The translations under genes and the position numbers were made by a program. Of a stretch of 64,000 bases of DNA, positions 11,555 through 21,673 are shown one piece after another. Every line of letters begins with the position of its first letter. Within the stretch, counting starts at the first letter, position 1. The notes below the pieces were generated by a model. It was not told the DNA's origin, did not search any database, and saw nothing but the letters and a program-made list of their open reading frames with translations. Origin of the DNA: Paraphoma chrysanthemicola (taxonomy: Eukaryota > Ascomycota > Dothideomycetes > Pleosporales > Phaeosphaeriaceae); the NCBI GenBank assembly GCA_020744225.1, contig JAGMWG010000001.1, positions 744,001-808,000 on the forward strand. The letters run 5' to 3'.

Positions 11555-13505
11555 TTATGGTAGTTCGTCAGCCATCTCGAAAGGCTCGCGTCCTTCATCG
11601 CAATGTACGCAACGAAGGTTGACGAATTCCTTGTCAAGCTCTGCTGCAGAAGGTCTGTTCTGGGGCAGTTTTTCTATCATTTTTGGAAATGTCCTGAGCT
11701 GCCGTTCACTGAGGTACGATTTGCTGTAGGGTGTCTCAGATATGTCGCGTAGCCACTCCAACAACCTGTTCATATTGGCGTGATAGGAAGAGTCATCGGT
11801 TGATGATGAACGAAGATCGATTAGTGTTTGTCTCTCGTTCATGTAACGATTCGAATTCATCGTAGCCAGCATTTCAAGGAACACGCAGCCGAGTGAGAAT
11901 ATATCCACACTAAAGCCTCGCCTATCTTGCAACGCTACTTCAGGAGCAGCATATGCCTTTGTGAATGAGACCGGAGAGTCAGTCTCGGCATCTGCGGCGG
12001 CCGTATAAGACCGTGCGATACCGAAATCGGCGATGTAGACCTTGTACGCGATTGGACCTCCATTGAATGGACGAACGAGAATATTCTTTGGCTTGATGTC
12101 CATGTGCTTCACATTCTTCTCGTGAATGAAAGCCATAGCATGGGCTAGACAACCAAACGCCCCACTCAAGGACCTGCCAACAAAATTTACCCGCGCCAAC
12201 GGCGGTTCGAGAAAATCTTCATGGATGTCACTTTTCGGGTCAACTAATTCGTCCATGAATTCTTCCAGATTCCAAGGGCACACCGGGTAGAGTAGAATTG
12301 CGAGGTCCTTCTTGAAGGTGTATGTTCCGACTACGCGGAGGATGTGCGCGTGCTGGAGTTTCTGTAGATGCTCCACTTCCGTAACACAATCCTCCTTGCG
12401 TAGAGTGCGCGTACATCTGATCCTCTTGCGGGCAAGTCGGATCCGCCGACAAAGTACACTATCCACGAGCGCCGTTGCACTGTGACCCAATGATCTCTCC
12501 GGTACAAGTGGGATTGTCTTTTCCGCCCTTGAATCGTACTCGACATGCTGACCTCTTCCCGACCAATCAAGCTCATCACTTTCGTTTGGTAAAAGACCTC
12601 TGGTCTTTAGATGAGCGAGCCATTGGCTGCTGGAGACATCTATAGACTTGTCCGCTAAGGGGCAAGTGCTAACCTTTTGGAAACAAAGGTCAAGTTGTGG
12701 TGTGAGATACACCAGGTTGCAGACATGTGCAATGAAGTCAATAGCATGTCTTGCAACCACACTTTTGAATCTATCCCATCTGTCTGTTTGACAGTCGGTC
12801 GCTGGAAGTAGGGCCTCACAGATGTCCCGCACCATCATTTCGGCCATGAGAGCTAATGTCTCCAACGAGGTGTTCGTCGAAGCAACCAATGAACGTCCTC
12901 GGTTCATAAAGATCGACCTAATCGTACTACTCGCGATGGTGTTTGGTGGACACCATCCTTGTTCGTCAGACTCGTTCATAATGCGCCTGACAAAATCGTC
13001 GTGAGGCGCCAAATCTGAAGGCAGAGGGGTAAGGCTTCCGTAGAACCTCATACAACGTAACTGAGGCATGTAAGACCAGTTTGTGGCAGCTTGGGAAGTA
13101 GAGCTAGTTATCGCATGACGACTGGAACTTGGCAATATTCGGTACTTCACAGCACTTGTGGCGCGAATTGACATGAACCGTATATCTGCCATCGTCTCCA
13201 CATTTTGCGATTTGGAATCCGTCACAAAGGCAGTACTCATACTTGGTGCCGCTGTGGAAGTTGCTGGGAATGCCAGAGCGCCAGATTGATCTTCAAATAG
13301 ATGTTAGATTCATCTCCAATCATATGAAAATTAACTCGGCATGGAGGTCCTGTACCATACCTGTAGCAATTGTGACCAAGTCTACAAGCTCATTAGAGGC
13401 AGCGGATGCGAATTTAAGCCGCCTGGGTATGCCCTCGTTTGAAGCTGATTGCGCTTCAGTCTCGAGCTCTTCTTTGGTATCTGTGTTTCTTTCTCGTGAT
13501 TGCAT
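11555..13505 (-). CDS. Serine/threonine protein kinase with N-terminal helical region
   Basis: Two exons, 13361-13505 and 11555-13263 (intron 97 nt), give 617 residues. The kinase domain occupies about residues 300-590. It has the ATP-site Lys in LARKRIRC (about 328), a Glu in the following helix (EVEHLQKLQHAHIL, about 346), catalytic Asp in HMDIKPKNIL (about 437), DFG (about 461) and an APE motif (APEVAL). The glycine-rich loop is degenerate (LGHSATALVD), and HRD is changed to HMD. The first 300 residues are probably helical and begin with a segment LKFASAASNELVDLVTIAT; I do not recognise them. The 5' exon is supported by frame closure and a canonical donor. The substrate is unknown, but catalytic residues suggest an active kinase. 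Confidence 0.8.
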
Positions 13506-14424
13506 CTTAACCGGTGTCTGTTCAATCAGAAGTCATGTTCTGCCCAGTGTTGTCGACACGCGCGTAGCGGTGCGGATATGTTCTGAAAGTCCCAGTTGTA
13601 ATCGAAACCCTCCCCACACCAACCGCATTGGTAGGCCTCGATGGTTTCTTGTTTATTGTTTGTAATCTCGTCGAACAGTGACTGTCTCGACATTCAGAAC
13701 GGCTGTGTCAGAGTGTGGTGATGCGAATGGAGATGTCGGCAGGAAGGCTGAGAGGGATCTGTCAGCCGAGGAAGGCAGCCTGCACTCGCGTGTTCGACCA
13801 ATGTGGAAGCAGCCCCAAGCGCCTCACCCACGTGATAATCTTCTTAATGGTGAACGCTTCGCAATTGATCTTTTCGCCGAGATTGGGAGATGCGGTACAC
13901 AATGGCGCCACCCAACTTCAACGTCCGTCTCCAGTCGTAAGGATGATCAACTAGCACTTCAGAAATACTTGTTGAAGCTATGCGACATGAGGGCAATACT
14001 TCCAATCGCCAGCAAATGAGGTCGCCTTCCATAAGCTTCAATCTGGTAATTAGCGTACAGGCTCATAAAATGTGCAGTCTTGGCTGGTGTTTTATACAGG
14101 CCGACTAAGAGATACACCACAACCCCAGAAAAGTCCCCTTCCATTTAGTCTTGTCTAATCCAGCCGCCAGCAAGTCTCAGGGCAGGGGTAATTCATTTCA
14201 CACAGCTTCTTTGCCATTTTAGGCTTCGCTTATTTGGTAGTGATGTGGGTGAAGCCTTGCGTGCTTAGATGTTCGAGGCAGGGCTCGATAGTGCCACTGA
14301 CCTTCGAGTTTGGCCTCTCTGTATGGAGCCGACCTCCTCACCTCGCATGCTCAGTGGCCTGGGGACATGCTTGGAGTGATTTGGGGAGTACGTGTTTCGA
14401 TGGTGGATTTGCAGTCGAACCTGA
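13506..14424. other. Intergenic region between kinase and histidine kinase
   Basis: Contains the kinase promoter and the histidine-kinase 3' flank. Short open frames show no recognisable protein. Confidence 0.45.
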
Positions 14425-17400
14425 TCATCGCCCCTTATCGCTCCCTTTGCCATCATGAAGTCCTTCGTGGTGTTCGATGCCTAATTGCGGATCGTGTGTA
14501 CTCGCGTCATGTTGTGATGATAAGCCCTCGAATTTTGGTGTACTTTTTCCCAGGGGATCCTGGACATCCTGATCTATTCCTTCGTAGCGCTCCTGGGAAG
14601 TGATGCTCTCACCTTGCCGGAGCTTCGGTAGATCGTTCAGTCGACCTGTATCAGTATCCCGCGGCAATTCAGCATTTTCCTTCCCTTCGATATGCTTCGA
14701 TGAGTCAAAATCGGTGACTGAGTTCCTTCTGTTGTCTTCTCTCTTCAGCAGCGCCCCAAGCGCTCTGAAATTGAGCGGCTTCGTCATGAAATGGTCCACT
14801 CCCGAATTCAGCGCCTCCAGCCGAGCACTTGCCGAAGCGAGTCCAGTGAGTGCGACAATGCGACATCGTTTTATATTATTCTCATGTTCGTATTCACGAA
14901 TAGCTCGTGTGCTCGTCATACCGTCCACTACAGTCGTTTTAGCAGGATGCCGTAGTCAGTCTTTGAAACTGCTGGCTTACTGATCGGCATTGACATATCC
15001 ATGAGCAAGATCTTGAATTTGGCTGGGTTGCTGCGATATGCTTCCAGCGCCTGTAGTCCGTTTTCTGCTTCTTGGTAGGCATAATTGTACTTCTTCATGT
15101 ATGCGACCAAGAGCTAAAACCTATGAGCTAGTGCTGATCAATTGTGCGCACGACTTACGCTGCGATTGATGGCATTGTCATCAACGATAAGGACTTGCGA
15201 GGCCCCTAGTGTCGGCCGAACAGGCATCGCGACAATCGCTTGCTCTGGAGCGTTCACAACACCGATCAGTGCTTCCACTGGCGCTGCTTGGTGAGCTTCG
15301 GAAATGAGGGTTGGAGTTTCCAGTGAGCGACCAATTGTTGCATCAGGAGGATTTGGAGCTTTCTTAGTGCTCAAGCCCTCAGTACGAGGCGACTCGCTGC
15401 CTGAACTCTGATGTGGTAGGTTTTCATCCGGGAGATCGTAGCGGTCAAGGCATTGATTGAGAATGTAAGCAAGTTTGTATGGTCCGCAGCTGAAAATAGG
15501 GTTAGCGTGGTGCCTGCCAGTGCTAGCCTATGTACGTACGGCTGGGTCATAATCTCTACAACGCTCTCTCGCTTCTGAACCCTGGCATCAGAGCGTAAGG
15601 TAGCTGCCTCCAATGCGTCCATTGCGACGAATATGGTCACAGGGGCTCGGCCACCGTTGATCCTCGCACGCCGTATAGCCGCTAGGTATTCGAAAGTCAA
15701 CTCTGGAACGATCACGATATCACACTCATGTGTGTCCCAGGTTGCCGTCTGAACCACGTTCATCTTGAGGTGCGACTCCAAAGTGGAGACTAAAGCGTTT
15801 GTGAAGCGGGAGAGACCACTGTCTGGCTTTGGTGAGCTCGGGCCCTCGATCGCAGCTCGTAAGTCTGTGCGAAGGATGCATATGCTGCGGCCTTCGAGAC
15901 GTGGTAGGTAGAATGAGAGCTGTGCACGTGGTGGTGGTACTGCTGGAACAAAGTCAGGCCTTGTCAGTGCAAGCTTGACAGTAAGCCTAGTGCCAACGGA
16001 TGGCTCGCTGCTAACTTCGATCTTGCCTCCGTTTGTTTCAATGATCTGACGCACAATGCTCAAACCCAACCCTGTCCCAGCAGCAAACTAAAGCATTAAT
16101 ACGTTAGCATACTTATGCCGAATCGTGCTAACTTGGGTATCATACTGAATTTTCTTGAGAGAAAGGCTGGAACGCCTTGTCAGCGAGAAATCGTGGACTC
16201 ATTCCTTTTCCTGAGTCTGTGATGGTCAAAGTGACTGTGATCGGAGTGTTTGGAGTTTTACCGCCGTCGTTGACTCGCAAAGAAATGTGTATGTAGCCGG
16301 ATTCGGTGTACTTGATAGCGTTGCCAAAGATGTTCATGACAATTCTCCGCCATGATCCGACCGGAAAACAATAGACCCAGTCGACTTCGTTGGTAAGATC
16401 AAGCACAACGTAGCACGTCTTACGCTTGATCATAGGATCAGATCCCGGTTCTGACGGTGGACTTGGCGTGTCCAGCATCGTGCCTGACACAGGTACGTAT
16501 GATGCCCCTGAGAAGACCGCCTCTATCACTTCCTCGGTGGCGATGCTCAGGTCAAAAGCTCCGGCTCTGGAACGTCTACTTTTGATGGGTTTTGAAGACA
16601 ATCGGATAGTGTGGGTACTTTTGAGCCTTCTCGATGATATATTGCGAGTTACTTCACTAATCTTCGCGTAGTCCATGACGTGGTTGATAGTATCTAGTAG
16701 TGTCTGGCCGCAAGCATTCAGAGAGTTGAGCATGCTCGTTTGGAAAGAATCCAGTTGCGTATCTTTAATGAACTCCAACGTCCCCAAGATTCCGTGGAGT
16801 GGAGAACGAAGCTCATGAGAGATGGAAGCCACAAATGTTGTCTTAGCATGGTTCAGAGCCAAGGCATCTAACCTTGACAGCTCTCGCATGATTGAATGGC
16901 TGAAGACCTTGAAATAGGGAAGATCCACAGACGCCGAGAGCAATCGTTGAGTGCTGTTGCTCCAGCAGAGACAGCCTGCGAACCATCGGGAGCGTTCATA
17001 GTCCCAGAAAGGTACGAAGGCGACACTCCGAGCGTCGGGCAATAAAGTGTGCACCGTTTTCGACAGTCTAGATGCCCGACTTCCGGACGTCTTTCTCTTT
17101 GCCGACTCCTCGGAGCCTTTTGAAACACCGCTGGCTGTACCAGAGTCCTCTGTAGAGGACAGAGAAACGCCGTCTGCACCGAATGTAATGATTTTACCGT
17201 GCGGGTAGTCACCCAACATGCGAGTCAAGCTTGCTTCCGGTAGGGATCCGAAAGCAGAGTTTTCACCATCTTCGTTGTAAGTAGCTCTGCCTGAAGTGGC
17301 TGAGCCGAGAATATGGCACGTCTTCCATTTCGAGTCGTGATTGTTGCTTGGACGAGGAGATCCGCTTTCATCGCTAGATGATGACTTAGACTGGTAGGAA

Positions 17401-18812
17401 TCCCCTGCCGTTTCTGTGCCTGTCTCTGTATTACGCTCTGGGCTCCCTGACTGATGTCCGCCCTTGTTCGCGGCAACGGACGCATCCAGAATCAAGACTC
17501 CATCTATGTCGCTAGATGCCATCATAACACTGGCTGCTCGAGCAAACATGGACCTTGAATCTTGAGGTAGGATCGTCTCCTGGAGTTTCTTGATTGACCT
17601 TTGTCGACTACTCCTGATCCGTACTGACGACCGGGCTTCATGACCCGTGGTTTCCACTTGCTGATCCTTTATTGGATCACTTCTCTCTTCGTTTGGAGAA
17701 GGAAAGTCCGGGGTAAAAGTTCCGACCGCCGTTCGCGCATCCAAATCATGTTGATTAACATTTTCAAAAGGTAGAAGAGCTGAAGCACCTTCGGAGAATG
17801 AGATCAGCCCGCGTGTAAAGCGCTCTCCTCTTCGAAATTGGTCCTTAATCGTATACGTATGAAGATACTCCATTACGGAAGAAGCGATATCCCGCAGACT
17901 ATGGTAGTGCTCTTTCGACAGGCCGCCAGGGCGCGGCTCATCGTCAAGGATGCAAACTGACCCCACAATAGCGCCGGTAGGACTGATCAACGGAGCTCCG
18001 GCGTAGAACCTCACATTTGAATTCTTCATGTACGTGCCATCAGCGTGCTGCACGCTCTCTCTTAAATCATCGATAACGAGCGCCGGGAATTCGGTGTTCG
18101 TGGAGTCCTGAAGATCGATGTTCAATACCTTCTCGCACATACCCCAACTCCTGGGAATGCTAACACTGCCAAGCCATAATGTACTGGGAACATCCTTCTG
18201 CAAGCTGGGATGAACGGATATGTTAGGAGTAGCCTCTGCTAGGATATATTGACGTTGGTCGTCAATCAGCGAGATCATGGATCGCCCGGCTCCCAGGCGA
18301 AACGTAGCCAACTGCGCAAGAGCTGTCAATGTCGGATCAGTTGATGAGCGTGGAACATGATCGCCAGGCAGACTGCATGTCTCCGGATTGGGGCCGACGT
18401 TGTCGAGGTGAGGAATGCCGTGGAAAGCTGCTCCATATAGCAAGAACACGTCGCGTTCCCTCTTGTCCTCAGAGATGGCCTTCCGGTGGCCATCTGATGG
18501 GGGCTCCATTGTGATCCAAAGCCGAGGATGCGTAGGTGCGAAACATTGAAAGGCACCGTCGGCGTTGTGCTTCAACTATAAGCTGAGGGGAAAAATCACC
18601 ATGAGGTAGTCGCAAAGCTGATCATCAGGGTCCAGCAGCCGCATATGAAGTTGGCCACTCGCCACAGCATCTCGGTAGTGACGAAAGTTCAGAATTCCGC
18701 ACCTATCATCCGGTCACCAACTTTCTGTAGGGTGTGACGTACATCACTGATGTTTGAGGCTAGGCTCTTACTGCATGATTGGTCGCGATCTGAGCCTGGA
18801 TCCGGCGATCAT
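14425..18812 (-). CDS. Hybrid histidine kinase: GAF, HisKA, HATPase, receiver
   Basis: Cytosolic two-component sensor of the multistep phosphorelay. Minus-strand exons are 18772-18812, 18600-18702, 16146-18575, 15540-16087, 15159-15489, 14981-15113 and 14425-14927 (1362 residues). If translation starts at the in-frame ATG at 18509 the product has 1292 residues. A GAF-type sensor follows SSTDPTLTALAQLATFRLGA. The phosphoacceptor His is in SHELRSPLHGIL (about residue 635, long model). The ATPase has the N-box NIFGNAIKYTE, G1 in ITDSGKGM and G2 in GTGLGLSIV. The receiver has LIVDDNAINRS, the phosphoacceptor Asp in LLMDMSMPIMDGM, and Lys in MTKPLN. Four 3' introns of 45-58 nt restore family sequence. 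The 5' end is less certain because exons 2 and 3 are separated by only 24 nt. Confidence 0.88.
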
Positions 18813-18950
18813 GATCGGCGCTAGTGGAAGGACTAAGTAGTTTGCTTCAGGAACACCAACATCCAACATTTTTACAACGATTTCACTATACAAGGTAGCT
18901 GCTACTCCATGCCGGGTCAAAAGGTGAATCCTTCTCAGCCTATCAACCCT

Positions 18951-19991
18951 TTAGCCCTCTACAGTGACTGCAAACTGCATAGGATCCAAACCGTACAAGA
19001 CCCTGGCATCCAATACCCAGTTGAAACAGCAAGCACCACACGGGCTCATCGCACCGAAAGGGTTAATCTCCACCAGCTGCAATCGGCCATTTTCCAGCAA
19101 CAAGACGTCAAACGTGAAGCCAGACTCAAGCAATATCTTAACCATTTTTGCGTCTAGCTGCATTGCAATATATGCAACCAGTATCGGCATCAAGCCCAAC
19201 GCGCCAGCATATACTTTGTCCGCAACTTGATCGAGACTCAAGTTGTATGGAGCCGGGAAGACTTTATACCACTCATATTGGCTTACTGCGCTGATACGAA
19301 AATCGCTGACTGTAGGTTTCGAGATGCCTCTAGCCGCGGGCGGAGGCACGAAGACGCGGAATTCTTTGGCCGGATACATGGAGTCGTTCCAGGGGTTGGG
19401 GATTAGCTTTATAGCAAGCTCCATGTCATTTTCTTCCGCAACTTGTTTCATGCGCTGGAGGCATCCGTATGCGCGCATGCTGGAGCACAGCTTCACAATC
19501 ACATCGGCGAATGTCGATGAAGGGATGTCTCCGCCAAGCGGTGAGTCCTTGGGCGACATCTGGTCCAGGCGGATGAACCACTGTCTTCTGCCGTCAAGGA
19601 GAGGGGCAAGTAACCTGCCAGACGTGGTCGATTTCCAGGTCTCGACAATGTCCTCGAGAATGTAGCCTCCAATTTTGCCTGTGGTGACCCATGCAGCATG
19701 ACAGCGCATCATATCATCGTAGAGGAACGCTGGGATTGATACAACATGGCTCTCCGTCATCCGCTGGTTTCTGGCAATCAGTGGTTGCCAAAGCGTGTAG
19801 CCATAGGGATCCCAGGGAGGTGTGAAATGCTTGAAGGCCTTCGATTCTGGAAGCGCTCGAAGAATGTCGTAACGCGAGTGGTCGGCAGTATTAAAGCGCT
19901 GCGAGCGTGTATGCTGTGCAATGTCTTGTGCGGCTTGTGTCGCGACGTAGTCGGCGGCCACAACTGAGTAGGGTATTTTGTGGATATGCAT
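18951..19991 (-). CDS. CDC123/D123-like ATP-grasp protein
   Basis: Single exon, 346 residues from the first ATG. Residues 138-152 (WFIRLDQMSPKDSPL) match the family pattern F-[IV]-[RK]-[LF]-x4-PKD-[SA]. EFRVFV at 210-215 and FTFDVLLLE...LVEINPFGAMS at 292-315 correspond to the ATP-grasp metal- and nucleotide-binding strands. Canonical Cdc123 assembles eIF2. This sequence has a different N-terminal half and the C-terminal INPFGAMSPCGACCFNW variant, so it is more likely a fungal paralog than the housekeeping copy; that is inference. It lies between the histidine kinase and HEM2 on the same strand. Biochemical function is unknown. Confidence 0.75.
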   Translation of the reverse strand: MHIHKIPYSVVAADYVATQAAQDIAQHTRSQRFNTADHSRYDILRALPESKAFKHFTPPWDPYGYTLWQPLIARNQRMTESHVVSIPAFLYDDMMRCHAAWVTTGKIGGYILEDIVETWKSTTSGRLLAPLLDGRRQWFIRLDQMSPKDSPLGGDIPSSTFADVIVKLCSSMRAYGCLQRMKQVAEENDMELAIKLIPNPWNDSMYPAKEFRVFVPPPAARGISKPTVSDFRISAVSQYEWYKVFPAPYNLSLDQVADKVYAGALGLMPILVAYIAMQLDAKMVKILLESGFTFDVLLLENGRLQLVEINPFGAMSPCGACCFNWVLDARVLYGLDPMQFAVTVEG

Positions 19992-20487
19992 TTTCACGGC
20001 TTCGAACAAGACTGTATTGCCTGAAGAAGTGTTGAAACTGCGCTTGAATTTCCAGAAACGTTTGAAGAGGATGTTCAGGATGACCGAGTGATTGTGGACC
20101 GTTAAAGACAATTGGTGTGTGGATTTTATATTCCGTTGTCTGACTCCTCATTAGGCTCAACCATGGTACACTGAAGATCGGTGGATTGTTGGTACCATTG
20201 TCCGAACAGCCTCAACATTCGATCTATCCTCTTACTGGACCGTTCAAGATATGAACATGGGACCTACTAGTAGCCACGCAGTTGAGCGAGCCCGTCTTGC
20301 GAACATTTCAAGAATGCAACTTTCCAGCGCCACATTCGTTTCTTTCATGATCGGAGCAGCAGGAATCTCAAAATATTGGATGTAGTTATGAGTGGAATGA
20401 AATTCGTTGATTTTCATGTGGCATGTCGCCAGGATATTGAACTCCAAACTCCTCTTCATGCGGTCCTGAGCATCGCAATACTTAAAA
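19992..20487. other. Spacer between the ATP-grasp gene and HEM2
   Basis: About 500 bp holding the promoter of the CDC123-like gene and the 3' flank of HEM2. An open frame runs upstream of the ATP-grasp gene's ATG to about 20111, but without its own ATG. Confidence 0.45.
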
Positions 20488-21673
20488 TCAGTTACCCAGC
20501 CAGTCCAAGAACTCTGGTGTAAAGTAGCTGACAACAATCGATGCACCTGCACGCAAAATGCCTTGTGTGGCTTCCTCTGCCATTTGCCGCAAGTCGAATA
20601 CACCTGCTGCTGCCGCGGCATGAATCATGGCATATTCGCCCGATACCTGGTACGCCGCAACAGGCATGTCCCTTCCAATCTCCTTTGCATCGCTGATAAT
20701 GTCCAAGTACTGGCTAGCGGGCTTCACCATTATTATGTCCGCGCCTTCATTGATATCACGCGTGATCGCTCGTCGTGCGAGGCCGCGTCCGCCGGGAGGA
20801 AGCTGGTAGCATCGTCGATCGCCGAAGGATGGCACGGAGCCTGCGGCGTCGCGGAATGGTCCATAGAGACAACCCGAGAACTTCGCGGAGTATGACATGA
20901 GAACTACCTGGTGTGCAATGCCGGCCTCGATGAGCTTCAGTTTGATGGCACGGATTCGGCCATCGTTCATATCAGAGGGAGCGACGCAGTGCGCTCCAGC
21001 CTGTGCATACGACATTGCTACATCGGCAATGCGCTCCACTGAAAGAGCATTGTTCAAGCTGCCGTCGTCGCGCAGAATGCCGCAATGACCATGTGAAGTG
21101 TACTCGCAAAGACACACGTCCGCAACGATGAACAGCTCCGGGAATTGTCTTCGGAGCAGACGAATTGCCCTAATGACCGGACCCTTCGGGTCGTCTGCAT
21201 TGCTACCAAGCGCATCCTTTGCGCTTGGGGCGAGCGGAACGCCAAATAGTATGACAGACTTGAGGCCCTTCGCAACGAGTGGCTTCAGGTATGGAACGAT
21301 CTTGTTCAGACCTCGGCGGTGCTGGTTCGGCAGAGACGGGATGAGGGTCTCCTCGTCTGGCTCGTCCGATATAAAGAGTGGGTAGATGAGCATAGACTGC
21401 GCTGATCGTTAGTTGCTGGACATTATGCGCTCAAAACCCCCATGTACGCACCTTAGTGAGTTGACGCTCCGCCTGCCACGCCCTCGCCAGCGGATGACTG
21501 TATCCTCCATGTAGTTGACTCTTGATGTCCCCGGAAATGCTCACACTGGTCGCTGCAGTGCTGGCATATGACCTCGTTGACCGTGCCTCGGAAACCTGCG
21601 AGCGGAAGTCTGGCCGTTCTGGCCGTTCCGAGCTCCGGTTGGCAATGTCTGACACGAGCGAGGAGAACGACAT
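20488..21673 (-). CDS. HEM2: 5-Aminolevulinate dehydratase (porphobilinogen synthase)
   Basis: Condenses two 5-aminolevulinates into porphobilinogen, the second step of heme synthesis. Exons are 21452-21673 and 20488-21396 (intron 55 nt), giving 376 residues. The zinc ligands are Cys169, Cys171 and Cys179 in DVCLCEYTSHGHCG. The Schiff-base lysines are Lys246 in MSYSAKFSGCLYGPFR and Lys299 in IMVKPASQYLDI. The region GDRRCYQLPPGGRGLARRA is intact, and the protein ends APEFLDWL-like as TPEFLDWLGN. About 40 extra N-terminal Ser/Arg-rich residues are present compared with yeast. All catalytic residues are present, so the enzyme should be active. I cannot tell whether this is the only copy in the genome. 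Confidence 0.95.
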
